From Bacteroidota bacterium (lineage in GTDB: Bacteria; Bacteroidota; Bacteroidia; Chitinophagales; Chitinophagaceae): DNA of 64,000 nucleotides. Positions 9,360 to 17,007 of this stretch are shown piece by piece. Positions within the stretch are counted from its first letter, which is position 1; each line of letters opens with the position of its first letter. The notes below the pieces were generated by a model. That model saw only the letters and a list, made by a program, of their open reading frames with translations. It was not told the origin of the DNA and did not search any database. The position numbers and the translations under genes were made by a program. The stretch covers positions 1 to 64,000 of the forward strand of contig JAEWKC010000007.1 of assembly GCA_023386235.1 (NCBI GenBank), read 5' to 3'.

Positions 9360-9782
9360 ATGTCATTACAAGAAAAATATAAACCACTTTTAGATACCGC
9401 CAAAGCTTCCGGCATAGACGATTTGCAGGTAGCGGAACAAGCCGGCGTATTGCATATCAATGGCACAGCGCCTAACGCCGAAGTAAAAAACAAGTTGTGG
9501 GATGTGTATGGTTCTATTGATCCTAATTTCCTTACCGGAGATGTGGTTATGGACGTAAAAGTTGCTACCGCGGTAGCAGGAGGAAAAGTAAAAGTAACTA
9601 CGCACGAATCTAATTTGAACATTAGAAAAGGGCCCGGCACCGATCAGCCTGTAGTAGGTAAAGCCGCTAAAGATGAAGTAATCACCTTAGTAGGAAAAGC
9701 CAATGATCAATGGTGGCTGGTACGTACCAACGACGGAGAAGAAGGATACAGTTATGCACAGTATCTCACTCCTGTAGAATAA
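9360..9782 (+). CDS. BON plus bacterial SH3 domain protein
   Basis: A 140-residue protein with an N-terminal BON-like domain (about 5-70; LQVAEQAGVLHINGTAPNAE) and a C-terminal bacterial SH3 domain (SH3_3, about 78-138; NLNIRKGPGTDQPVVGKAAK, WWLVRTNDGEEGYSYAQYL). Bacterial SH3 domains usually bind peptidoglycan peptides, yet there is no signal peptide, so location is uncertain. It is the second gene of the BON pair and is followed by a strong terminator. Confidence 0.82.
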   Translation: MSLQEKYKPLLDTAKASGIDDLQVAEQAGVLHINGTAPNAEVKNKLWDVYGSIDPNFLTGDVVMDVKVATAVAGGKVKVTTHESNLNIRKGPGTDQPVVGKAAKDEVITLVGKANDQWWLVRTNDGEEGYSYAQYLTPVE

Positions 9783-9801
9783 TTTTATTGGTATACAAAA
9801 T

Positions 9802-9835
9802 AAAAAAGAGACTGATTTTTTCGGTCTCTTTTTTT
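9802..9835 (+). terminator. rho-independent terminator after BON pair
   Basis: The stem AAAAAAGAGAC / GTCTCTTTTTTT closes on a short T-rich loop and ends in a T run. It lies 20 nt after the stop of the BON/SH3 gene. Confidence 0.85.
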
Positions 9836-9852
9836 ATTCAATAAAATAACAG

Positions 9853-9860
9853 TAAATTTG
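9853..9860 (+). promoter_or_regulatory. -7 element for pssA
   Basis: TAAATTTG fits the TAnnTTTG consensus and lies 43 nt upstream of the pssA ATG, just after the preceding terminator. Confidence 0.45.
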
Positions 9861-9903
9861 ATAACGTGGTGAAAAACCTAACAAGCTAAACTTAATAAAC
9901 TAA

Positions 9904-10680
9904 ATGAAAAGACATATAGCAAACGGATTTACACTTTTGAATTTAGTCTTTGGATGTATAAGTATAATAGTAATCATGTATGATTCTTTAAGCGCCGATG
10001 TATTAAAGAATGAAACTTCTTCTGCCTTCGACATATTATCTCACCAATTGTCTATCGCTTCTTTATTTATTATATGCAGTGCCCTGGTTGATTTTTTTGA
10101 CGGATTCATTGCCCGGCTGCTGGGCATTGCTTCGGAATTAGGCAAACAACTTGACTCATTGGCCGATGTGGTAAGCTTTGGCGTAGCACCTTCGCTTATT
10201 GTTTTTAGATACATTAATTTTATTTATTTAGAAAATGGCACTGAGCGCATCCATGCATTGCTGTATGCTTTGCCCGCCGTTCTGATTGCTATTGCCGGGG
10301 CGTACCGATTAGCCCGATTTAATATAACTACAAGCAGTACAAAAAATTTTCAAGGTGTACCCATTCCGGCAGCAGCTTTACTCACCATTTCGCTACCTTT
10401 TATTTTTACATATGAAAACAACAGTTGGATCAATGCGATTGCGCATAACGCATGGTACTGGTATATATATGTTTTAATAGTTAGCTTTTTAATGGTAGCA
10501 AGATTTCCGGTTTTGAGTTTTAAATCCAAAGGTTTTGACCTGACAAAAGACTGGTGGAAAGTGGCTTTGGGAATTATTGCCATAATACTAAGTATGTGCA
10601 TTCAATGGCAGGCTATACCCATTGTATTTTTTATTTACGTATTGTTTTCCTTCATTTTTTTGAAGGAAGAAAAGGAGTGA
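9904..10680 (+). CDS. pssA: CDP-diacylglycerol-serine O-phosphatidyltransferase
   Basis: A 258-residue integral membrane enzyme that makes phosphatidylserine from CDP-diacylglycerol and L-serine, the precursor of phosphatidylethanolamine. The CDP-alcohol phosphotransferase motif DGx2ARx8Gx3Dx3D is complete in the segment DGFIARLLGIASELGKQLDS and the following LAD (about residues 64-86). About seven to eight hydrophobic helices are visible. The N-terminal MKRHIANGFTLLNLVFGC is typical of the PssA type II family. It has its own promoter and is convergent with the lipoprotein gene at 10687 (6 nt between). Confidence 0.93.
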   Translation: MKRHIANGFTLLNLVFGCISIIVIMYDSLSADVLKNETSSAFDILSHQLSIASLFIICSALVDFFDGFIARLLGIASELGKQLDSLADVVSFGVAPSLIVFRYINFIYLENGTERIHALLYALPAVLIAIAGAYRLARFNITTSSTKNFQGVPIPAAALLTISLPFIFTYENNSWINAIAHNAWYWYIYVLIVSFLMVARFPVLSFKSKGFDLTKDWWKVALGIIAIILSMCIQWQAIPIVFFIYVLFSFIFLKEEKE

Positions 10681-10686
10681 AAAATT

Positions 10687-11376
10687 TTATATCTGCCATT
10701 GGTTATGTACCACCGCTATAAGATAGAGATTGTTGCCTTCTTTATTAAAAATAAGTCTCAGGTTGCTCCAGTCAAATTCAGTCTCGCCCTCTTTTGGTTT
10801 TTTGTAATAATCCACAAACGTTTTTCCGGGAAAAACAGTTAAGCTATTGTCTACACCATTCGATTTCCTAAAAAGAGATTCATTGGCTTTGATATCTTTC
10901 ACATGAAGGAAATTATTGTCGTATACAAATCTGTCAATGTATTGCTCCATGCTCATGTTGATAGGGTCTCCACTACCATCGGCATAACCCCAGGTTTTTT
11001 TTGCATCAGATTCGCCAAAACTGATTATACTTTGTTTAGTAAAATGATTGTTTTTCAAAACATCCTTATCTACATATGAGTAAGGAGAAAAAACGACTCC
11101 CTGAGTAGGGTCGATGTAGGTAGACAGCTTCTTGTAATCTTTATTCTGTATCGCTTCTAAAACGGAGTTGGAATAACTGATTATGGCGTTTTCCGCGTTT
11201 ACTGAAATGCCTGAAGAACCGGTAATGGCAGCGGAATCTCCTTGTATCGCGCTCATGGTATCTCTTCTCAATGCATCGAGGTCTAAGGTGTCTTCGGCTT
11301 GTTTGTCCTGATTATTATTTTTGCAAGCAATAAACACAACCGAAAGAATTACTATTAAAGTAAATATTTTTTTCAT
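10687..11376 (-). CDS. hypothetical lipoprotein
   Basis: A 229-residue lipoprotein (lipobox VFIAC, Cys18). The acidic linker NNNQDKQAEDTLDLDALRRD follows. The remainder (about 60-229) starts ISYSNSVLEAIQNKDYKKLSTYIDPTQGV, the kind of N-terminal helix seen in NTF2/SnoaL-like folds, but I do not recognise a named family. It is probably anchored in the outer membrane facing the periplasm. It is monocistronic between pssA (convergent) and the M1 peptidase (125 nt upstream). Confidence 0.75.
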   Translation of the reverse strand: MKKIFTLIVILSVVFIACKNNNQDKQAEDTLDLDALRRDTMSAIQGDSAAITGSSGISVNAENAIISYSNSVLEAIQNKDYKKLSTYIDPTQGVVFSPYSYVDKDVLKNNHFTKQSIISFGESDAKKTWGYADGSGDPINMSMEQYIDRFVYDNNFLHVKDIKANESLFRKSNGVDNSLTVFPGKTFVDYYKKPKEGETEFDWSNLRLIFNKEGNNLYLIAVVHNQWQI

Positions 11377-11501
11377 TGTATATAACCAATTTCACGGCAA
11401 AGTAAAGTATTAATTGCTAAATTTCATCAACTATTTTCTAAAGTACGCATTGCTATAAATTTTATTTAACAATTATTTTTCTTCCTAAAAAACACAAACT
11501 G

Positions 11502-13187
11502 TTAATCCTCAATTTCTTTCGCATTCAGGTAGTATTTTCTTTCTATAAAATTTGTGGAAAAAATTTCTTTTACTTTATCAGAATCAATATCATAAGATTG
11601 CCATTCAAAACCCGGAAGCAATCTTATGGTTATACCGTCTTTTACCAAAACCAAAGGCATATCAAAACCTTCTACAGCATTTATATACCTGTAAAATACT
11701 TTTTTATCATCCGGCGAAAAATAAAATTCAAATGTAGGAATTTGCGTGGTGGTTAAATACTGTTCAAAGGTTTTTGAAAAATTAATTTCGCTGTATTGAT
11801 TAATGAATTGCTGAACCTGCGCGTTGTCTACGATTTTATGATAAAAAACCTTGTTCATTTCGCGCAGCATATTCCTGAATTTATTTTCATCATTCATGGT
11901 AGTACGAATGTTTTGCAGCATATTGACTCCTTTATAATACATGTCTCCGCTGCCTTCCTCATTCATACCATACTTTCCAATAATGGGCTTATCATTTAAA
12001 ATATTGCCTCTTATACCTACTACATAGTCTATGGCTGCTTCTTTGCCATAAAACTTTTCAGTAAACAATGCTTCGCTAAGGTTGGTAAAGCTTTCGTGTA
12101 TCCACATATCTGCTATATCACCCGCTGTAATACTGTTGCCAAACCACTCATGGCCACTTTCATGTACAATAATAAAATCAAAATTTAAGCCATGCCCCGA
12201 ACTGGAAATATCTTTTCCCCTGTAGCCGTTTACATAATCATTGCCATAAGCTACCGCCGACTGATGTTCCATACCCAAATGTGGCGCCTCCACCAGCTTA
12301 TAGCCATCGTTATAAAAAGGATACGGCCCAAACCAGTGTTCCATGGCGTTTAATGTGCGCAATACATCGGGCAAGGCATGTGTAGTCATCTTTTCTCGGT
12401 TATAATCAAGTGACCATAAGTCTATCGTCAATCTGCCTTTTTCTCCTTTATACTCTCTTGTAGTATTTACGTATTTGCCTATGTAGGGAACAATATTGTA
12501 ATTATTAATAGGATTTCTTACTGCCCATTTAAAGCTGGCTTTACCTTCGGATAGTTTCTTTTGTTCTACCAGCCTGCCATTTCCCACGCCTGTTAATGTA
12601 TCGGGCACAATCATGGTAATGGTTGCTCCCTCGTCGGGTTCATCGCTCTGATGATCTTTGCACGGAAACCATACGGATGCGCCCAGTCCCTGGCAGGCAA
12701 CGGATATCCAGGGGCGGCCCAAACTGTCGGTTTCCCAAATAAATCCTCCCTGCCACGGCGGCCTCACAGCTTCTAAAGGTTTGCCATGATAATAAATGGT
12801 CAGTTTGTTTTTCTTTCCCTTTGTTTGGGGCGGCATCAACAGGTAAAACAAGTCTACATCTCTTTTTACAACATCTACTTTTGTAAAGTTGTTTAAATAA
12901 ACACTATCTACTTCCAAAGGCGCCTGCAGGTCAATCTGCATAAAACTTACAGTGTTATCTGTGACTTTATAGGTTATATCCGTTTTGCCGGTAATGGTTT
13001 TATTGTTAATGTTGGGTTCCACAGTAATGTCATACCTTATTACATCCCACCAGGCTCGCTCTCTGGTAACAGAGCCACGCAGCGAATCTTGCAAAGGCGT
13101 TTTTTGCTGCTGAAAAAACTGTGTAAACCCGGTATTAAACAATAAGCAGCCCGTTACTGTCAACAACAAAAACCTATTAATATACAT
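11502..13187 (-). CDS. M1 family metallopeptidase (aminopeptidase)
   Basis: A 561-residue secreted zinc aminopeptidase-like protein. The zinc site HESGH (His342, Glu343, His346) is followed by Glu365 in WIHESF, the HExxH-x18-E arrangement of gluzincins. The exopeptidase substrate motif corresponds to GLGASVWFPCKDHQSDEPDE and, nearer the active site, APHLGMEHQSAVAYGN. The ATG at 13187 gives a signal peptide (MYINRFLLLTVTGCLLFNTG). A GTG five codons further upstream is possible but less likely. The protein is shorter than full M1 enzymes and lacks the ERAP-like C-terminal domain, as in many Bacteroidota homologues. Confidence 0.9.
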   Translation of the reverse strand: MYINRFLLLTVTGCLLFNTGFTQFFQQQKTPLQDSLRGSVTRERAWWDVIRYDITVEPNINNKTITGKTDITYKVTDNTVSFMQIDLQAPLEVDSVYLNNFTKVDVVKRDVDLFYLLMPPQTKGKKNKLTIYYHGKPLEAVRPPWQGGFIWETDSLGRPWISVACQGLGASVWFPCKDHQSDEPDEGATITMIVPDTLTGVGNGRLVEQKKLSEGKASFKWAVRNPINNYNIVPYIGKYVNTTREYKGEKGRLTIDLWSLDYNREKMTTHALPDVLRTLNAMEHWFGPYPFYNDGYKLVEAPHLGMEHQSAVAYGNDYVNGYRGKDISSSGHGLNFDFIIVHESGHEWFGNSITAGDIADMWIHESFTNLSEALFTEKFYGKEAAIDYVVGIRGNILNDKPIIGKYGMNEEGSGDMYYKGVNMLQNIRTTMNDENKFRNMLREMNKVFYHKIVDNAQVQQFINQYSEINFSKTFEQYLTTTQIPTFEFYFSPDDKKVFYRYINAVEGFDMPLVLVKDGITIRLLPGFEWQSYDIDSDKVKEIFSTNFIERKYYLNAKEIED

Positions 13188-13295
13188 AATCTTCTGTATC
13201 ACTTTTCCTTATTTATTGAAATTTAAAAATACAATATTTTGTATTCTGTCAGCATATTTATTTTTAATATCTTGATGCAATTCATAAAAAATGTG

Positions 13296-13303
13296 TACGT
13301 TTG
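13296..13303 (+). promoter_or_regulatory. -7 element for peptide-binding lipoprotein gene
   Basis: TACGTTTG fits TAnnTTTG, with a TTG at 13272-13274 (21 nt upstream) as a possible -33 element. The element ends 4 nt before the first ATG (13308) and 10 nt before the second (13314). The transcript is therefore leaderless or begins at the second ATG. Confidence 0.5.
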
Positions 13304-13307
13304 AAAT

Positions 13308-14951
13308 ATGCTTATGATAAAAAGAATAACGCATAATTATTTGTTATTAGTATTCGCATTCGCTGTTTTGCTGATTGTGCTGTCCTGTAAAAACCGGCAA
13401 ACGGAAGTAATACAAATATTTTATTACAACGAATCTACCGGCATTCAAACGCTTGATCCTGCTTTTTCCAGAAGCCAGTCTATCAACTGGGCTGTGCACC
13501 AACTTTATAATACTTTAGTAGAACTGGACAGCAACCTGAACGTAGTGCCAAGCCTGGCTAAAAGCTGGGAGGTAAGCGCAGACAGGCTGGTATATACTTT
13601 TTATTTAAGAGACAGTATTTATTTTCATGATAATGCTGCTTTTAAAAATGGCAAAGGCAGAAAGATGAATGCGCATGACGTAGCTTTTAGCTTAAACAGA
13701 ATTATAGATCCTGCACTGGCCAGTACGGGAGCTTGGCTTTTTAACAACCGCATTGCAAAAAACGGTTTCAGGGCTATGGATGACAGCACATTTCAGATAC
13801 ATCTCATACAACCTTTTAATCCTATTTTAGGTATACTTACCATGCAGTATTGTTCTATTGTACCAAAAGAAGCGATAGACAAATATGGAAAAGATTTTAG
13901 AAAAAACCCTTGCGGCACGGGGCCGTTTAAACTTAAATACTGGGATGAAGGACAGGCAATGGTACTAGAGAAAAACAATCATTATTGGGAATTTGAAAAT
14001 GGTAATCGACTACCCTTGCTCGACGGTGTATCCATTAGTTTTAATACCAACAAGGCTACCGAATTTTTGTTGCTGCGACAAGATAAACTCAATTTCATCA
14101 ACGATGTTGATCCTGCATTTAAAGATGAAGTGGTGAATAAAAAAGGCGAGCTGAGACATCAGTGGAAAGATGATTTTATCTTAGAGAAAGGACCGTTTTT
14201 AAATATTGAATATTACGGAATTCTGGTTGATGAAAATAATGCCGCAGTAAAAAACTCTCCTTTGAAAATAAAAGCCATCCGTCAGGCTATCAATCATGGA
14301 TTTGACCGAAATAAAATGATTCTGTATTTGCGCAATTCGCTAGGAATGGCTGCTACAGCGGGCTTTGTGCCAAGAGGTTTGCCTTCAAAAAATATAGACC
14401 ACGTAAAAGGTTATGATTACAATCCGCAAAAAGCTTTGTCACTCTTGGCAGAAGCAGGTTTCCCAAATGGTAAAAATCTTCCGGGCATCACCTTGATAAC
14501 CGTGCCTATGTATGCCGATATGGCGTCTTTCGTGGCTAAAGAAATGGAAAATATTGGTATCTACATGCAGGTAGAAACCACTACCAAAAGTGCGCTGATG
14601 GAACAAACTGCCAAGTCGGAAGCACAGTTTTTCAGAGGTAGCTGGATTGCAGATTATCCCGATGCGGAAAATTATCTGGCTATGTTTTACAGCAAAAATC
14701 CTGCACCGCCCAATTATACACGTTACAAAAACAAGACTTTCGACAATATGTATGAAAGAGCCATTATGGAAACCGACGACTCCGCACGGTTTGATTTATA
14801 CAGAAAAATGGATCAGATGGTTATGAATGATGCTCCCGTTGTACCTTTATTTTACGACGAAATCATCCGCCTGATTAATCCGAATGTAAAAAATCTGAAA
14901 TCAACTCCCATGAATTTGCTGGAGCTTAGAAATGTGTATATAGAACACTAA
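13308..14951 (+). CDS. ABC transporter substrate-binding lipoprotein, peptide type
   Basis: A 547-residue extracellular solute-binding protein of family 5 (OppA/DppA type). The lipobox is IVLSC (about Cys27). Motifs include LDPAFSRSQSINWAVHQLYNTL, LAKSWEVSADRLVYTFYLRD (the family signature near 80-100), MNAHDVAFSLNRIIDP and GTGPFKLKYW. It presumably captures oligopeptides outside the inner membrane. No permease or ATPase genes are adjacent, so it must work with a transporter encoded elsewhere. Two in-frame ATGs (13308, 13314) are possible; the nearby promoter favours the second. Confidence 0.9.
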   Translation: MLMIKRITHNYLLLVFAFAVLLIVLSCKNRQTEVIQIFYYNESTGIQTLDPAFSRSQSINWAVHQLYNTLVELDSNLNVVPSLAKSWEVSADRLVYTFYLRDSIYFHDNAAFKNGKGRKMNAHDVAFSLNRIIDPALASTGAWLFNNRIAKNGFRAMDDSTFQIHLIQPFNPILGILTMQYCSIVPKEAIDKYGKDFRKNPCGTGPFKLKYWDEGQAMVLEKNNHYWEFENGNRLPLLDGVSISFNTNKATEFLLLRQDKLNFINDVDPAFKDEVVNKKGELRHQWKDDFILEKGPFLNIEYYGILVDENNAAVKNSPLKIKAIRQAINHGFDRNKMILYLRNSLGMAATAGFVPRGLPSKNIDHVKGYDYNPQKALSLLAEAGFPNGKNLPGITLITVPMYADMASFVAKEMENIGIYMQVETTTKSALMEQTAKSEAQFFRGSWIADYPDAENYLAMFYSKNPAPPNYTRYKNKTFDNMYERAIMETDDSARFDLYRKMDQMVMNDAPVVPLFYDEIIRLINPNVKNLKSTPMNLLELRNVYIEH

Positions 14952-14968
14952 TTTGTTGACAGCATTTT

Positions 14969-14982
14969 ATGACCACAATCAT
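14969..14982 (+). promoter_or_regulatory. FNR/Crp-like operator upstream of haem-copper-like membrane gene
   Basis: ATGAC-CACA-ATCAT is an inverted repeat with one mismatch, close to the FNR consensus TTGAT-N4-ATCAA. It is centred about 105 nt before the start of the gene at 15080. A better version of the same site precedes the cytochrome c gene, and a Crp/Fnr gene lies at 22944. Confidence 0.45.
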
Positions 14983-15053
14983 AAAAACAACCTGAAACAC
15001 CTATGAATAAAGGTTTTCAGCACTTAAAAGTTTTTTGTAAAACTTTATTGCTT

Positions 15054-15061
15054 TAGTTTTG
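15054..15061 (+). promoter_or_regulatory. -7 element for gene at 15080
   Basis: TAGTTTTG fits TAnnTTTG, 18 nt before the ATG. A TTTG at 15034-15037 is a possible -33 element with short spacing (16 nt). The FNR-like site would be centred near -92 from the expected start of transcription. Confidence 0.4.
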
Positions 15062-15079
15062 TACAAAACTGCCTGAGTA

Positions 15080-16300
15080 ATGTATAATATAAAATTCTGG
15101 ATAAAAGTTTCTCTCTTTAATATTTTACTCGTTGCTTTTCTGGGTTTACTGATGCGTTATAAAATCGCTTTTTATTTACCTTTTGTAGATCAGAAACATC
15201 TGTTGCATGCACATTCGCACTTTGCATTTATAGGTTGGATTTCTCAGACTTTATATGTTTTCATTATTCAATTGTTGATGAACAGAAATGCCGACATCAA
15301 CTACCGGCCATTTAAAAATATTTTAATAGCCAACCTTTTTATTTCTTATGGATTAATTCCGGCATTCATTGCTCAGGGATACGGAGCAGTATCCATTACT
15401 TTATCTACCTTATCTATACTTGTATTTTATATATTTTGCATAAAATTGTTTCAGGCTTTAAATCACAACAAAAACAATACTTTCATTTCAGATAAATGGT
15501 TAAAGGCTGCGCTCGTTTTCGGCATACTATCTACCGTAGGAACTTTTCTGCTGGCATACTCCATGAAAATTTCCATTAATCAGAATTTGTATCTGGCTTC
15601 TTTTTATTTTTATCTGCATTTTCAATACAACGGTTGGTTTCTTTTTGCTTCTGTTGGTTTGGCTTATCAGTGGCTTAAAAATAATATTCACAACTTTAAA
15701 GAAGACAAAAAGGTATTCTTAATATTTCTACTTACCTGTATACCCAATTATTTTTTATCTACCCTTTGGGCTGACCTTCCTGTATGGTTATTTATTATTG
15801 TGGTTTTCTCTTCCATTCTGCAAACCATAGCATGGATTTTAATGGTGAAGAATTTATTGAGATACAAAAGCGCAATCAAAACAAAACTACATAAAACGGC
15901 TACTTTTCTTTTTGCATTAGTAGCAATTGCCTATACAATAAAAATATTACTGCAATTGGGTTCTACTATTCCGGCATTGAGCGAACTGGCTTTTGGGTTC
16001 AGATCTATTGTGATTGCTTATTTACACCTGATTCTTCTTGGTGTGTTTACCCTTTATTTTCTGGCAATTTTTGTGCAGAATAATTATATTCAAATCAATC
16101 GGTTTGCTAAATTCTCTTTATATAGTTTTGTTGCGGGTGTATTTTTAAATGAGTTTGTATTGATGGTTCAGGGTACGGCATCATTGATATCAGTGTATGT
16201 ACCCCACACAAATATTTATCTGTTGATAGTAGCTATACTTTTATTTATAAGCATATCGGGTTTGTTCTTTTCACAATTAAACAAAAACAAAACTCATTAA
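15080..16300 (+). CDS. polytopic membrane protein, haem-copper oxidase subunit I-like
   Basis: A 406-residue protein with about 12 hydrophobic helices. Conserved-looking histidines sit in membrane segments: His40, 43, 45 and 47 in KHLLHAHSHFAFIGW, one in YLHFQYNGWF (about 178) and one in AYLHLILLG (about 312). The first motif resembles the haem b-ligand helix of NorB/CcoN-type subunit I proteins, but the full catalytic set of haem-copper oxidases is not visible. I call it a haem-copper-oxidase-like (possibly NO-related) protein of unknown activity. It lies just before the cytochrome c/nosZ genes, with its own FNR-like site, which suggests a role in nitrogen-oxide respiration. Confidence 0.6.
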   Translation: MYNIKFWIKVSLFNILLVAFLGLLMRYKIAFYLPFVDQKHLLHAHSHFAFIGWISQTLYVFIIQLLMNRNADINYRPFKNILIANLFISYGLIPAFIAQGYGAVSITLSTLSILVFYIFCIKLFQALNHNKNNTFISDKWLKAALVFGILSTVGTFLLAYSMKISINQNLYLASFYFYLHFQYNGWFLFASVGLAYQWLKNNIHNFKEDKKVFLIFLLTCIPNYFLSTLWADLPVWLFIIVVFSSILQTIAWILMVKNLLRYKSAIKTKLHKTATFLFALVAIAYTIKILLQLGSTIPALSELAFGFRSIVIAYLHLILLGVFTLYFLAIFVQNNYIQINRFAKFSLYSFVAGVFLNEFVLMVQGTASLISVYVPHTNIYLLIVAILLFISISGLFFSQLNKNKTH

Positions 16301-16363
16301 TCCTCCCCGTTATCTTCAAAAACGAGTTTACCACAGCCAATAAAAGACAAAAACAGTATTTTA

Positions 16364-16377
16364 ATGATAAAAATCAT
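16364..16377 (+). promoter_or_regulatory. FNR-like operator upstream of cytochrome c-nosZ
   Basis: ATGAT-AAAA-ATCAT is a perfect inverted repeat matching the FNR core TGAT-N4-ATCA. It is centred 131 nt before the cytochrome c start codon and about 73 nt before the expected start of transcription, a typical activating position. The Crp/Fnr regulator at 22944-23606 is the obvious candidate ligand. Confidence 0.6.
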
Positions 16378-16430
16378 ATTAAAATCTTTATTTTATGACT
16401 GCACGCATAAATTTTCGAAAAAACTATTTC

Positions 16431-16438
16431 TAATTTTG
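16431..16438 (+). promoter_or_regulatory. -7 element for cytochrome c-nosZ transcript
   Basis: TAATTTTG fits TAnnTTTG, 63 nt before the cytochrome c ATG. No clear -33 TTTG is present, which is compatible with an activator-dependent promoter. Confidence 0.4.
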
Positions 16439-16501
16439 ATAACAGTATTTTATTAAATCATTAACTACAAATTTTTAATCAGTAACTAAATCTTTTCACA
16501 A

Positions 16502-16978
16502 ATGAAAAAACTCTTAATTCTATTATCAATGGCTGCATTGATTTATTCCTGCGGCGGCGGCTCACAAGAAACTGAATCAGAAGGCAGTGCATCCGGAGAA
16601 GCACCAAAAAGTATGGTAGCCGGACAAGACTACGACACAAAACGCGGAGAAGGAAAATTTAAAGATTTTGAACCTGCCGCTACTTTGGATGCTTCATTGG
16701 CTACTAAAGGCGAAGAAGTGTATAACCTTAAATGCGCAAGCTGCCACAAGCTTACAGATGAAAGACTGGTAGGCCCGGGCTGGAAAGGTGTTACAGACAG
16801 ACAGCAAGGCTCATGGATTCTAAATTTCATTACCAATACAGAAGAAATGCTGGACAAAGATCCGGAAGCACAGGCTCAATTAGCATTGTGTCTGGTAAGA
16901 ATGCCTAATCAGAATCTTACTGACGAAGAAGCAAAAGCTGTATATGAATATATGCGCAAAAATGATGGACTTAAATAA
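16502..16978 (+). CDS. lipoprotein cytochrome c, likely NosZ electron donor
   Basis: A 158-residue monohaem class I cytochrome c. The lipobox is LIYSC (Cys17), followed by a Gly/Ser/Glu-rich linker. The haem is bound by CASCH (residues 78-82), and Met134 in LVRMPNQNLT is the probable sixth ligand. It is anchored in the membrane facing the periplasm. nosZ follows after 29 nt with no terminator between them. Because no nosR, nosG or nosH is present, this cytochrome is the best candidate for passing electrons to nitrous-oxide reductase (inference from position). Confidence 0.88.
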   Translation: MKKLLILLSMAALIYSCGGGSQETESEGSASGEAPKSMVAGQDYDTKRGEGKFKDFEPAATLDASLATKGEEVYNLKCASCHKLTDERLVGPGWKGVTDRQQGSWILNFITNTEEMLDKDPEAQAQLALCLVRMPNQNLTDEEAKAVYEYMRKNDGLK

Positions 16979-17007
16979 TCCAATCTTATCATCAAAATAT
17001 CGTTTTT

